Shown here piece after piece: positions 18,370 to 26,586 of a stretch of DNA of 64,000 nucleotides. Below the pieces are notes generated by a model that saw nothing but the letters and a program-made list of their open reading frames with translations, was not told the origin of the DNA and did no database searches. Both the position numbers and the translations under genes were made by a program. This stretch comes from Paraburkholderia metrosideri. Its GTDB lineage: Bacteria; Pseudomonadota; Gammaproteobacteria; Burkholderiales; Burkholderiaceae. Position 1 is the first letter of the stretch, and every line of letters begins with the position of its first letter. The stretch is from contig NZ_CAJHCP010000020.1 in NCBI RefSeq assembly GCF_904848625.1, positions 1-64,000 on the forward strand. Reading direction: 5' to 3'.

Positions 18370-18969
18370 ATGCGAAAAGGCGAACAAACACGGGTCGCGA
18401 TTCTTGAGGCGGCTCTCGATCTGGCAAGCCGGGACGGACTGGAAGGTCTGACAATCGGGCTGCTGGCCGAGCGCATGCAGATGAGCAAAAGCGGTGTGTT
18501 CGCGCATTTCGGGTCGCGCGAAGATTTGCAGGTTGAAGTCGTACGCGAATATCACCGTCGTTTTGAAGACGAGGTGTTTTTCCCGAGTTTGCGTGAGCCT
18601 CGTGGCTTGCCGCGCTTGCGCGCGATGATTTCCCGCTGGATCGAAAAACGCATTCAGGAAGTCACCACTGGGTGCATCTATATCAGCGGCGCGGTCGAAT
18701 ATGACGATCGCGCGGACAGCCAGGTGCGCGAGCAACTGGTGTCGAGCGTGACGATCTGGCGAGCGGCACTCAATCGCGCGATTTCGCAGGCAATGGAAGA
18801 AGGGCATCTGCGTGCCGACACCGATCCGCAGTTGATGCTGTTCGAACTGTATAGCTTCACGCTCGGTCTGCATCATGACGCACGTTTCCTGCACTTGCCG
18901 GATGCCGTGCGCCTCACGTGGGCCGCGCTGGAAAAATTGATTGTTTCGTATCAAAGCGAAAGCCGTTAG
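18370..18969 (+). CDS. TetR family transcriptional regulator
   Basis: 199 residues. The N-terminal TetR DNA-binding domain runs to about residue 60 (RVAILEAALDLASRDGLEG, then MSKSGVFAHFGSREDLQ as the recognition helix). The C-terminal ligand domain has the GCIYISGAVEYDDR segment seen in the TetR_C subgroup with acyl-type ligands. The gene lies 101 nt upstream of an acyl-CoA dehydrogenase and in the same direction. The perfect palindrome at its promoter carries PsrA-like half-sites. The inference is a fatty-acid or acyl-CoA-responsive repressor of the fad genes and itself. The N terminus is not obviously a close match to Pseudomonas PsrA. Confidence 0.9.
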   Translation: MRKGEQTRVAILEAALDLASRDGLEGLTIGLLAERMQMSKSGVFAHFGSREDLQVEVVREYHRRFEDEVFFPSLREPRGLPRLRAMISRWIEKRIQEVTTGCIYISGAVEYDDRADSQVREQLVSSVTIWRAALNRAISQAMEEGHLRADTDPQLMLFELYSFTLGLHHDARFLHLPDAVRLTWAALEKLIVSYQSESR

Positions 18970-19070
18970 CAGCGTCGCCGGGAACCCAAACGGATTCGGC
19001 GGCGCAGAAAGTTCCGATCCACGGACTCAGCTAACAGCCTGGCTTCTTGTCAAACTTGGGAGAGAGAGTC

Positions 19071-20858
19071 ATGGGACAGTACGCCGCGCCGCTGCGCGAC
19101 ATGCAATTCGTGTTGCACGAACTGCTTAACGTCGAAGCCGAAATCAAGCAGATGCCAAAGCACGCTGATCTCGATGCCGACACGATCAACGCCGTGCTCG
19201 AAGAAGCCGGCAAGTTCTGCTCCGAAGTGCTGTTCCCGCTCAACCACAGCGGCGACCAGGAAGGCTGCACCTACGTCGGCGACGGCGTCGTGACCACGCC
19301 GAAGGGCTTCAAGGAAGCGTATCAGCAGTATGTCGAAGCCGGCTGGCCCGCACTGGGCTGCGATCCGGAATACGGCGGCCAGGGCCTGCCCGCGTTCGTC
19401 AACAACGCGTTGTACGAAATGCTGAACTCGGCGAACCAGGCGTGGACGATGTACCCAGGCCTGTCGCACGGCGCTTACGAATGTCTGCATGCGCACGGCA
19501 CGCCCGAGTTGCAAAAGGCGTATCTGCCGAAGCTGGTGGCGGGTGTCTGGACCGGCACGATGTGTCTGACCGAGCCGCATTGCGGCACCGACCTCGGCAT
19601 TCTGCGCACCAAGGCAGAACCGAATAGCGACGGCTCGTACGCGATCAGCGGCACGAAGATTTTCATCTCCAGCGGCGAACACGATCTCGCCGAAAACATC
19701 GTTCACCTGGTGCTCGCGCGTCTGCCGGGCGCACCGAACGGCACCAAGGGCATTTCGCTGTTCATCGTGCCGAAGTTCGTCCCGAACGAAGCGGGCGAGC
19801 CGGGCGAGCGTAACGGCGTGAAGTGCGGTTCCATCGAACACAAGATGGGCATTCACGGCAACGCCACCTGTGTGATCAACCTCGACAACGCGAAAGGCTG
19901 GCTCGTCGGCGAGCCGAACAAGGGCCTTAACGCGATGTTCGTGATGATGAACGCCGCGCGTCTGGGCGTTGGCATGCAGAGTCTGGGTCTGACCGAAGTC
20001 GCGTATCAGAACTCGCTCACGTACGCGAAAGAGCGTCTGCAAATGCGCTCGCTCACTGGCCCGAAAGCGCCGGAAAAAGCCGCTGATCCGATCATCGTTC
20101 ATCCGGACGTGCGCCGCATGCTGCTCACGCAGAAGGCCTACGCGGAAGGTGCGCGTGCGTTCTCGTACTGGTCCGCGCTGCATATCGACAAGGAACTGTC
20201 GCACGCCGACGAAGCCGCGCGTAAGGAAGCCGCCGACCTCGTCGCATTGCTTACGCCGATCCTGAAAGCGTTCCTGTCGGACAACGCGTTCGAAGGCACC
20301 AATCACGCCATGCAGATTTACGGCGGCCACGGCTTTATCGCCGAGTGGGGCATGGAGCAGTACGTGCGCGACGCGCGTATCAACATGATCTACGAAGGCA
20401 CCAATGCGATTCAGGCGCTCGACCTGCTGGGCCGCAAGATCCTCGGCGACATGGGCGCGAAGATGAAGAAGTTCGGCAAGCTGGTGACGGAATTCGTCGA
20501 AGCCGAAGGCATCAAGCCGGAAATGCAGGAGTTCATCAACCCGCTCGCGGACATCGGCGACAAGGTGCAGAAGCTGACGATGGAAATCGGCATGAAGGCA
20601 ATGCAGAACCCGGACGAAGTCGGCGCCGCGGCTGTGCCGTATCTGCGTACCGTCGGCCATCTCGTGTTCTCGTACTTCTGGGCACGCATGGCACGCATCG
20701 CACTGGACAAAGAGGCGTCGGGCGATCCGTTCTACAAGGCGAAGCTCGCCACCGCACGTTTCTACTTCGCGAAGCTGCTGCCGGAAACGGCAATGACGAT
20801 CCGTCAGGCACGCGCCGGTTCGAAGTCGATGATGGACGTCGAAGAGTCGCTGTTCTAA
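19071..20858 (+). CDS. Acyl-CoA dehydrogenase (long FadE-like, with C-terminal extension)
   Basis: 595 residues from the ATG at 19071, preceded by GGGAGAGAGAG. In order: an AcylCoA_DH_N segment (MGQYAAPLRDMQFVLHELL); the N-terminal helical domain; the middle domain with MCLTEPHCGTDLG and ISGTKIFISSGEHD; and the FAD-binding C-terminal domain with IYGGHGFIAEWGMEQY and the catalytic-Glu motif MIYEGTNAIQ near residue 445. About 125 further residues form the C-terminal domain typical of this subfamily. It oxidises acyl-CoA to trans-2-enoyl-CoA and passes electrons to ETF. It is the first enzyme gene of the tetR-led beta-oxidation locus. Confidence 0.93.
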   Translation: MGQYAAPLRDMQFVLHELLNVEAEIKQMPKHADLDADTINAVLEEAGKFCSEVLFPLNHSGDQEGCTYVGDGVVTTPKGFKEAYQQYVEAGWPALGCDPEYGGQGLPAFVNNALYEMLNSANQAWTMYPGLSHGAYECLHAHGTPELQKAYLPKLVAGVWTGTMCLTEPHCGTDLGILRTKAEPNSDGSYAISGTKIFISSGEHDLAENIVHLVLARLPGAPNGTKGISLFIVPKFVPNEAGEPGERNGVKCGSIEHKMGIHGNATCVINLDNAKGWLVGEPNKGLNAMFVMMNAARLGVGMQSLGLTEVAYQNSLTYAKERLQMRSLTGPKAPEKAADPIIVHPDVRRMLLTQKAYAEGARAFSYWSALHIDKELSHADEAARKEAADLVALLTPILKAFLSDNAFEGTNHAMQIYGGHGFIAEWGMEQYVRDARINMIYEGTNAIQALDLLGRKILGDMGAKMKKFGKLVTEFVEAEGIKPEMQEFINPLADIGDKVQKLTMEIGMKAMQNPDEVGAAAVPYLRTVGHLVFSYFWARMARIALDKEASGDPFYKAKLATARFYFAKLLPETAMTIRQARAGSKSMMDVEESLF

Positions 20859-20879
20859 GCGAACCTAATACCCTCGAGG

Positions 20880-20912
20880 CAGGCGCCGCGCGCGATAACA
20901 CCGCGGCGCCTG
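20880..20912 (+). repeat. Intercistronic hairpin between acyl-CoA dehydrogenase and HCDH/ECH genes
   Basis: CAGGCGCCGCG (20880-20890) pairs perfectly with CGCGGCGCCTG (20902-20912), an 11-bp stem with an 11-nt loop. GGTTTCG follows, so there is no real U tract. It may stabilise the upstream mRNA or partially terminate. It lies 91 nt before the GTG of the next gene. Confidence 0.6.
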
Positions 20913-21003
20913 GTTTCGACCAGCCTCGAAATCAGCCTCAAGCCACACATCGCGAAGCGTCAACAAGCTTCGCGACATCCGCATAACTCCCCGGAGGAAC
21001 GAC

Positions 21004-23439
21004 GTGAGCAATCTGATCATTCGCAAGGTAGCCGTGCTCGGCGCCGGCGTGATGGGCGCGCAGATCGCCGCGCACCTGATCAACGCCAAGGTGCCCGTGC
21101 TGCTGTTCGATCTGCCCGCCAAAGAAGGCCCGAAGAACGCGATTGCGCTGAAGGCGATCGAGAATCTGAAGAAGTTGTCGCCCGCGCCGTTCGGCGTGAA
21201 GGACGACGCGCAATACATCCAGCCCGCCAATTACGACGACGACATCGCGAAGCTCGCCGAGTGCGATGTCGTGATCGAAGCGATCGCCGAACGGATGGAC
21301 TGGAAGCACGACCTGTACAAGAAGGTCGCGCCGCACCTCGGACCGAACGCGATTTTCGCGACCAACACGTCGGGTCTGTCGATCACGGCGCTGTCCGAAG
21401 GTTTCCCGGATGAACTGAAGGCGCGCTTCTGCGGCGTGCACTTCTTCAATCCGCCGCGCTACATGCACCTGGTCGAACTGATCCCGACCGCGACGACACG
21501 TCCCGAGATTCTCGATCAGCTCGAATCGTTCCTGACGAGCGTGGTCGGCAAGGGCGTCGTGCGTGCAAAAGACACGCCGAACTTTATCGCCAACCGCGTC
21601 GGTATTTTTTCGATCCTCGCCGTCATTACCGAAGCCGCGAAGTTCGGCCTGCGTTTCGACGAAGTGGACGACCTGACCGGCTCGCGCCTCGGTCGCGCGA
21701 AATCGGCGACGTTCCGTACCGCCGACGTGGTCGGTCTCGACACGATGGCGCACGTCATCAAGACGATGCAGGACACGCTGAAGGACGACCCGTTCTTCCC
21801 GGTCTACGAAACGCCGGCCGTGCTGGCCGAACTGGTGAAGAAGGGCGCGCTCGGTCAGAAGACCGGTGGCGGCTTCTACAAGAAGGAAGGCAAGGCGATC
21901 AAGGTGCTCGACCCGAAGACGGGCGAGTACGTCGATGGCGGCGCGAAGGCGGACGAACTGGTTGGCCGCATTCTGAAACGCCCGGCGGCGGAACGTCTGA
22001 AGCTGCTGCGCGAATCGGAGCATCCGCAGGCGCAGTTCCTGTGGGCGATTTTCCGCGACGTGTATCACTACATCGGCGTGCATCTGGAATCGATCGCGGA
22101 CAACGCACGTGACGTCGATCTGGCAATTCGCTGGGGCTTCGGCTGGAACGAAGGTCCGTTCGAAGGATGGCAGACGGCAGGCTGGAAGCAGGTTGCGGAA
22201 TGGGTGCAGGAAGACATCGCCGCGGGCAAGGCGTTGTCGAACGTGCCGCTGCCGTCGTGGGTGCTCGAAGGCGTGGTCGCCGAAAAGGGCGGTGTGCATA
22301 CGAACGAAGGTTCGTGGTCGCCGGCTTCGAAGACGTTCGTGCCGCGTTCGTCGCTGTCCGTCTACGACAAACAGGTGTTTCGTGCACCGCTGGTCGGCGA
22401 GACTTCGGCTGATCCGAAGACCTACGGCAAGACGCTGTTCGAAACCGACGCCGTGCGTGCATGGGTCGATGACCGCGCCGGCGAGAACGACGTGCTGATC
22501 GTGTCGTTCAAAAGCAAGATGAATACGATCGGACCGTCGGTGATCGACGGTCTGACGCAAGCGATCGAACTGGCCGAGAAAGACTACAAGGGCCTCGTCG
22601 TGTGGCAGCCGACGTCGCTGAAACTCGGTACGCCTGGCGGCCCGTTCTCGGCAGGCGCGAATCTCGAAGAAGCGATGCCCGCGTTCATGATGGGCGGCGC
22701 GAAGGGTATCGAGCCGTTCGTGAAGAAGTTCCAGCAGGGCATGCTGCGCGTGAAGTACGCGAGCGTGCCGGTGATCTCGGCGGTGTCGGGCATTGCGCTC
22801 GGCGGCGGCTGCGAGCTGGCGCTGCATAGCGCGAAGCGGGTCGCGCACATCGAAAGCTATATGGGCCTCGTCGAAGTCGGCGTGGGTCTGGTGCCGGCTG
22901 GCGGCGGTCTGAAGGAAGCGGCATTGCGCGCAGCGGAAGCCGCGACGCAAGTCGGCGCGACGACCGATCTGCTGAAGTTCGTGCAGAAGTCGTTTGAGAA
23001 TGCGGCGATGGCGAAGGTGTCCGCTTCCGCGCTCGACGCTCGCACGATGGGCTACCTGAAGCCGTCCGACACGATCGTGTTCAACGTGTTCGAACTGCTC
23101 GACGTCGCGAAGAAGGAAGCGCGCGCGCTGACCGCGGCGGGTTATCGTCCGCCGCTGCGCGTGACGCAGGTGCCGGTGGCAGGCCGTTCGGCGATCTCGA
23201 CGATCAAGGCGTCGCTCGTGAACATGCGCGACGGCCGCTTTATCAGCGAGCACGATTACCTGATCGCCGGCCGCATCGCGGAAGCGGTGTGCGGTGGCGA
23301 TGTGGAAGCGGGCAGCCTCGTCGATGAAGAATGGCTGCTGCAACTGGAGCGTCGTGCGTTCGTCGATCTGCTGGGTACGCAGAAGACGCAGGAACGGATC
23401 ATGGGCATGCTGCAGACCGGCAAGCCGGTACGTAACTAA
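21004..23439 (+). CDS. 3-hydroxyacyl-CoA dehydrogenase / enoyl-CoA hydratase fusion (FadN-like order)
   Basis: 811 residues starting at GTG 21004 with a strong GGAGGA site. The N-terminal HCDH domain has the NAD motif VAVLGAGVMGAQIAAHL and the catalytic block GVHFFNPPRYMHLVEL. Two HCDH C-terminal domains follow (RVGIFSILAVI and IRWGFGWNEGPFE regions). The C-terminal crotonase domain (about 500-730) has GGGCE and GLVEVGVG, which keep both hydratase glutamates. The order is the reverse of E. coli FadB and like Bacillus FadN. It carries out hydration and NAD-dependent oxidation in beta-oxidation. The thiolase follows 25 nt downstream. Confidence 0.93.
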   Translation: MSNLIIRKVAVLGAGVMGAQIAAHLINAKVPVLLFDLPAKEGPKNAIALKAIENLKKLSPAPFGVKDDAQYIQPANYDDDIAKLAECDVVIEAIAERMDWKHDLYKKVAPHLGPNAIFATNTSGLSITALSEGFPDELKARFCGVHFFNPPRYMHLVELIPTATTRPEILDQLESFLTSVVGKGVVRAKDTPNFIANRVGIFSILAVITEAAKFGLRFDEVDDLTGSRLGRAKSATFRTADVVGLDTMAHVIKTMQDTLKDDPFFPVYETPAVLAELVKKGALGQKTGGGFYKKEGKAIKVLDPKTGEYVDGGAKADELVGRILKRPAAERLKLLRESEHPQAQFLWAIFRDVYHYIGVHLESIADNARDVDLAIRWGFGWNEGPFEGWQTAGWKQVAEWVQEDIAAGKALSNVPLPSWVLEGVVAEKGGVHTNEGSWSPASKTFVPRSSLSVYDKQVFRAPLVGETSADPKTYGKTLFETDAVRAWVDDRAGENDVLIVSFKSKMNTIGPSVIDGLTQAIELAEKDYKGLVVWQPTSLKLGTPGGPFSAGANLEEAMPAFMMGGAKGIEPFVKKFQQGMLRVKYASVPVISAVSGIALGGGCELALHSAKRVAHIESYMGLVEVGVGLVPAGGGLKEAALRAAEAATQVGATTDLLKFVQKSFENAAMAKVSASALDARTMGYLKPSDTIVFNVFELLDVAKKEARALTAAGYRPPLRVTQVPVAGRSAISTIKASLVNMRDGRFISEHDYLIAGRIAEAVCGGDVEAGSLVDEEWLLQLERRAFVDLLGTQKTQERIMGMLQTGKPVRN

Positions 23440-23464
23440 GCGCGAGCCGACAAAGGAGCCACAA

Positions 23465-24664
23465 ATGGCAAAGCAATTGCAAGACGCATACATCGTCGCC
23501 GCGAGCCGTACGCCAATCGGCAAGGCGCCGCGCGGGATGTTCAAGAACACGCGACCCGACGAACTGCTGGTCCACGCGATCAGATCGGCCGTCGCACAAG
23601 TGCCGGGCCTCGACACCAAAGTGATCGAAGACGCGATCATCGGCTGCGCGATTCCGGAAGCCGAACAAGGGCTGAACGTCGCGCGGATGGGCGCGCTGCT
23701 CGCCGGTCTGCCGAACACGGTCGGCGGTGTCACGGTCAACCGCTTCTGCGCATCGGGCCTCACCGCGCTGGCGATGGCCGCTGACCGCATCCGCGTCGGC
23801 GAATCGGACGCGATGATCGCAGGCGGCTGTGAATCGATGAGCATGGTGCCGATGATGGGCAACAAGCCGTCGCTGTCGCCGCATATCTTCGATCGCAACG
23901 AAGACGTCGGCATCGCGTACGGCATGGGCCTGACCGCCGAGAAAGTCGCCGAGCGCTGGAAGATCAGCCGCGAAGCGCAAGACGCGTTCGCGGTCGAATC
24001 GCACCGTCGCGCGATCGCCGCGCAGCAGAACGGCGAGTTCAACGACGAAATCGCCGCGTACACGATCACCGAACGCTTCCCCGACCTCGCCACCGGCGAA
24101 GTCCGCGTGAAGACGCGCGAAGTGTCGCTCGACGAAGGCCCGCGCGCGGAAACGACGCTCGAAGGTCTCGCGAAGCTGCGCGCAGTGTTCGCGAACAAGG
24201 GCTCGGTGACGGCAGGCAACAGCTCGCAGACGTCGGACGGCGCGGGCGCATTGATCGTCGTATCGGAAAAGATGTTGAAGGAATTCAACCTCACACCGCT
24301 GGCGCGTTTCGTCAGCTTCGCGGTGCGTGGCGTGCCGCCGGAAATCATGGGCATCGGCCCGAAGGAAGCGATTCCGGCCGCGCTGAAGGCCGCAGGTCTG
24401 AAGCAGGACGACCTCGACTGGATCGAACTGAACGAAGCCTTCGCCGCGCAATCGCTGGCGGTGATTCAGGACCTCGGTCTCGATCCGTCGAAGATCAACC
24501 CGCTCGGCGGCGCGATCGCTCTCGGCCATCCGCTCGGCGCGACGGGCGCGATTCGTGCGTCGACCGTGGTGCACGGCCTGCGTCGCCGTAACTACAAGTA
24601 CGGCATGGTGACCATGTGCGTCGGCACGGGCATGGGTGCGGCGGGCATTATCGAGCGCCTGTAA
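23465..24664 (+). CDS. fadA: Acetyl-CoA C-acyltransferase (thiolase)
   Basis: 399 residues from the ATG at 23465, after AAAGGAG. An in-frame upstream extension overlapping the previous gene is rejected. The nucleophilic Cys is in VNRFCASGLTALAMAA (near residue 95), the catalytic His in GGAIALGHPLGATGA, and the second Cys in MCVGTGMGAAGIIE. It performs the thiolytic cleavage of 3-ketoacyl-CoA to acetyl-CoA and the shortened acyl-CoA. It is the third enzyme gene in the operon and is closed by the terminator at 24709-24745. Confidence 0.93.
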   Translation: MAKQLQDAYIVAASRTPIGKAPRGMFKNTRPDELLVHAIRSAVAQVPGLDTKVIEDAIIGCAIPEAEQGLNVARMGALLAGLPNTVGGVTVNRFCASGLTALAMAADRIRVGESDAMIAGGCESMSMVPMMGNKPSLSPHIFDRNEDVGIAYGMGLTAEKVAERWKISREAQDAFAVESHRRAIAAQQNGEFNDEIAAYTITERFPDLATGEVRVKTREVSLDEGPRAETTLEGLAKLRAVFANKGSVTAGNSSQTSDGAGALIVVSEKMLKEFNLTPLARFVSFAVRGVPPEIMGIGPKEAIPAALKAAGLKQDDLDWIELNEAFAAQSLAVIQDLGLDPSKINPLGGAIALGHPLGATGAIRASTVVHGLRRRNYKYGMVTMCVGTGMGAAGIIERL

Positions 24665-24708
24665 TTGTTCGCCCCAGGTTCTCGCCGTAACGAGTGACGA
24701 ACCCGAAG

Positions 24709-24745
24709 AACGGTTCGCAGGCTGCCAGGCTTGCGAACCGTTTTT
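24709..24745 (+). terminator. Intrinsic terminator after the thiolase gene
   Basis: AACGGTTCGCA (24709-24719) and TGCGAACCGTT (24732-24742) form a perfect 11-bp stem with a 12-nt loop, running into TTTTT (24741-24745). The crotonase gene starts about 37 nt further on, so it is expressed by readthrough or from its own weak promoter. Confidence 0.88.
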
Positions 24746-24782
24746 ACATTTGCATCAGCAGGACTACGAGGAGATGACGGAG

Positions 24783-25553
24783 ATGACGATGGATATCCTG
24801 GTCGAGCGCGCCGACGGCGTGCTGACGATTGCCTTCAACCGGCCCGGCAAGAAAAACGCGATCACGGCCGCGATGTATCAGACGATGGCCGACGCGATGG
24901 TCGAAGCGCACGGCGACGCATCGGTGCGCGCGATCCTGATTCGTGGCAGCGCGGGTATTTTCAGCGCAGGTAACGATCTCGAAGATTTCATGAAGACGCC
25001 GCCGATGGGCGAGAACGCGCCGGTGTTCCAGTTCCTGCGCGCGCTGGTGTCGGCGGAAAAGCCGGTGGTGGCGTCGGTCGCGGGACCGGCGGTGGGCATC
25101 GGCACGACGCTGCTGCTGCATTGCGATCTCGTTTACGCGGGCGACAACGCGAGCTTCTCGCTGCCGTTCACGCAGCTTGGGCTGTGTCCCGAAGCTGCGT
25201 CGAGTCTGCTGTTGCAGCGCGTGGGCGGTTATCAGGCGGCGGCGGAAAAATTGCTGCTCGGCGAAGCTTTCGATGCGGCAGAAGCGCAGCGTATGGGCTT
25301 CGTGAATCGCGTGCTGCCGGCGGGTGAGGTCGACGCGTTTGCTGCTGCGCAGGCCGCCAAACTGGCGGCGTTGCCGGCGTCGTCATTGCGCGTGACGAAG
25401 AGCCTGATGAAGCGCGCGAGCCACCAGGAATTGCAGACGCAGATGTCGGAAGAAGCCGTGCATTTCGGCAAGATGCTGCTCGCGCCGGAAGCGCGCGAGG
25501 CGTTCAAGGCGTTCTTCGAGAAGCGCAAGCCGGATTTCCGGCAATTCGATTGA
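24783..25553 (+). CDS. Crotonase family protein, probable enoyl-CoA isomerase
   Basis: 256 residues. ATG 24783 is preferred because AGGAG (24769-24773) is 9 nt upstream. ATG 24774 and ATG 24789 are alternatives. Crotonase fold: LTIAFNRPGKKNAI, GSAGIFSAGNDLEDF (oxyanion-hole region), then AGPAVGIGTTLLLHCDLVYA and FTQLGLCPEAASSLLL. The position equivalent to the first hydratase Glu (GGGxE) is Thr109 here. Glu137 in CPEAASS aligns with the catalytic Glu of ECI2-type delta3,delta2-enoyl-CoA isomerases. That would let unsaturated fatty acids enter beta-oxidation. It is often labelled enoyl-CoA hydratase; isomerase is my inference. Confidence 0.82.
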   Translation: MTMDILVERADGVLTIAFNRPGKKNAITAAMYQTMADAMVEAHGDASVRAILIRGSAGIFSAGNDLEDFMKTPPMGENAPVFQFLRALVSAEKPVVASVAGPAVGIGTTLLLHCDLVYAGDNASFSLPFTQLGLCPEAASSLLLQRVGGYQAAAEKLLLGEAFDAAEAQRMGFVNRVLPAGEVDAFAAAQAAKLAALPASSLRVTKSLMKRASHQELQTQMSEEAVHFGKMLLAPEAREAFKAFFEKRKPDFRQFD

Positions 25554-25598
25554 CTGGCTGCGGCAGAACGTGCGGTTGTGCTTCGGACGCCTCGCCAT

Positions 25599-26438
25599 TC
25601 AACGCTGCGCCGGCTGCAACGTATCGTAGTCGACGTAGCTACTTTCGCGGCAGAAGCTCACCAGCCGCACGCCCGCCTTGCGGGCAATCGTAATCGCCAG
25701 CGACGACGGTGCCGAGATCGTCGCGACCATCGGCACGTCGACGCGCGCGGCCTTGCGCACCAGTTCATAGCTCGCGCGGCTCGACAGAAACACGAAACCG
25801 TCGCGCGTATCCGCGCGATCGAGCACGAGTTGACCGATCAACTTGTCGAGCGCGTTGTGCCTGCCGACGTCCTCGAACGCATAGTGGATCGCGCCTGCCG
25901 CGTCGCACCATGCGGCTGCGTGCAGGCCGCCGGTCAGTTTGGTCAGCGCCTGATGAGCGGGCAATTCGCGCGCGGCACGGGCAATCGCGTCCGGTGCGAG
26001 CCGCTGCAAAAAGCCGGTGTCCGCCACCCGCTCCGGCTTTAGATCGAGCAGGTCGATACTTTCGATCCCGCAGACGCCGCAGCCCGTGCGCCCGGCAAGC
26101 GCGCGGCGCTTTTCCTTCAACGCGACGAAGGCCTGCTGTACCACCTGCAATTGCACTTCGGCGTGCGGCAATTCCGCATCGTCGTGTAATTCGACTTCGA
26201 TATCCTGAATGTCGCTGCCGCGATCCACGATTCCTTCCGAGATCGCGAACCCCACCGCGAACGCTTCCAGATCGCGCGGCGTGCACATCATCACCGCATG
26301 CGAAATGCCGTTGAAGACGAGCGCGACCGGCCATTCCTGGCCGACGTGATCTGCGACGGTTTCGACCGCTGCGCCGCGATGCCGGTGCACCTGGCGCTCA
26401 ACGGCGCCGGGTTGTCCGGCTGTGTCCAGTTCGTTCAA
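25599..26438 (-). CDS. fdhD: Formate dehydrogenase accessory sulfurtransferase FdhD
   Basis: 279 residues. The start chosen is TTG at 26438 (read Met-Asn-Glu-Leu-Asp-Thr), because AAGGAG lies 7 nt upstream (26446-26451 on the minus strand). No ATG occurs before the conserved core. Conserved FdhD blocks: MCTPRDLEAFAVGFAISEGI, the reactive Cys pair in GRTGCGVCGIE, AAWCDAAGAIHYAFEDVGRHNALDK, and FLSSRASYELVRKAARVDVPM. FdhD transfers sulfur from IscS to the molybdenum cofactor of formate dehydrogenase. It is convergent with the crotonase gene (45 nt) and divergent from the NarM-like gene. No formate dehydrogenase genes are in this window. Confidence 0.93.
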   Translation of the reverse strand: MNELDTAGQPGAVERQVHRHRGAAVETVADHVGQEWPVALVFNGISHAVMMCTPRDLEAFAVGFAISEGIVDRGSDIQDIEVELHDDAELPHAEVQLQVVQQAFVALKEKRRALAGRTGCGVCGIESIDLLDLKPERVADTGFLQRLAPDAIARAARELPAHQALTKLTGGLHAAAWCDAAGAIHYAFEDVGRHNALDKLIGQLVLDRADTRDGFVFLSSRASYELVRKAARVDVPMVATISAPSSLAITIARKAGVRLVSFCRESSYVDYDTLQPAQR

Positions 26439-26586
26439 TGCGTGACTCCTTGGCGATGCTGGGTGCGCGTGGCGATTTCCGGTGCTGGCTGGCAGCGCCA
26501 AAACCGGGCCGCCGTCGCGCGAATAAGGTTCTAAAATACCTCAAGCTGGGCTTGCACGCTGCCCGCCATCTACGAGGAACACGGTC

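Noticed and set aside
20938-24354. An 1138-codon minus-strand open frame over the beta-oxidation genes
   Set aside because: Same artefact: antisense to the HCDH/ECH fusion and the thiolase, no recognisable domain, no ribosome site.
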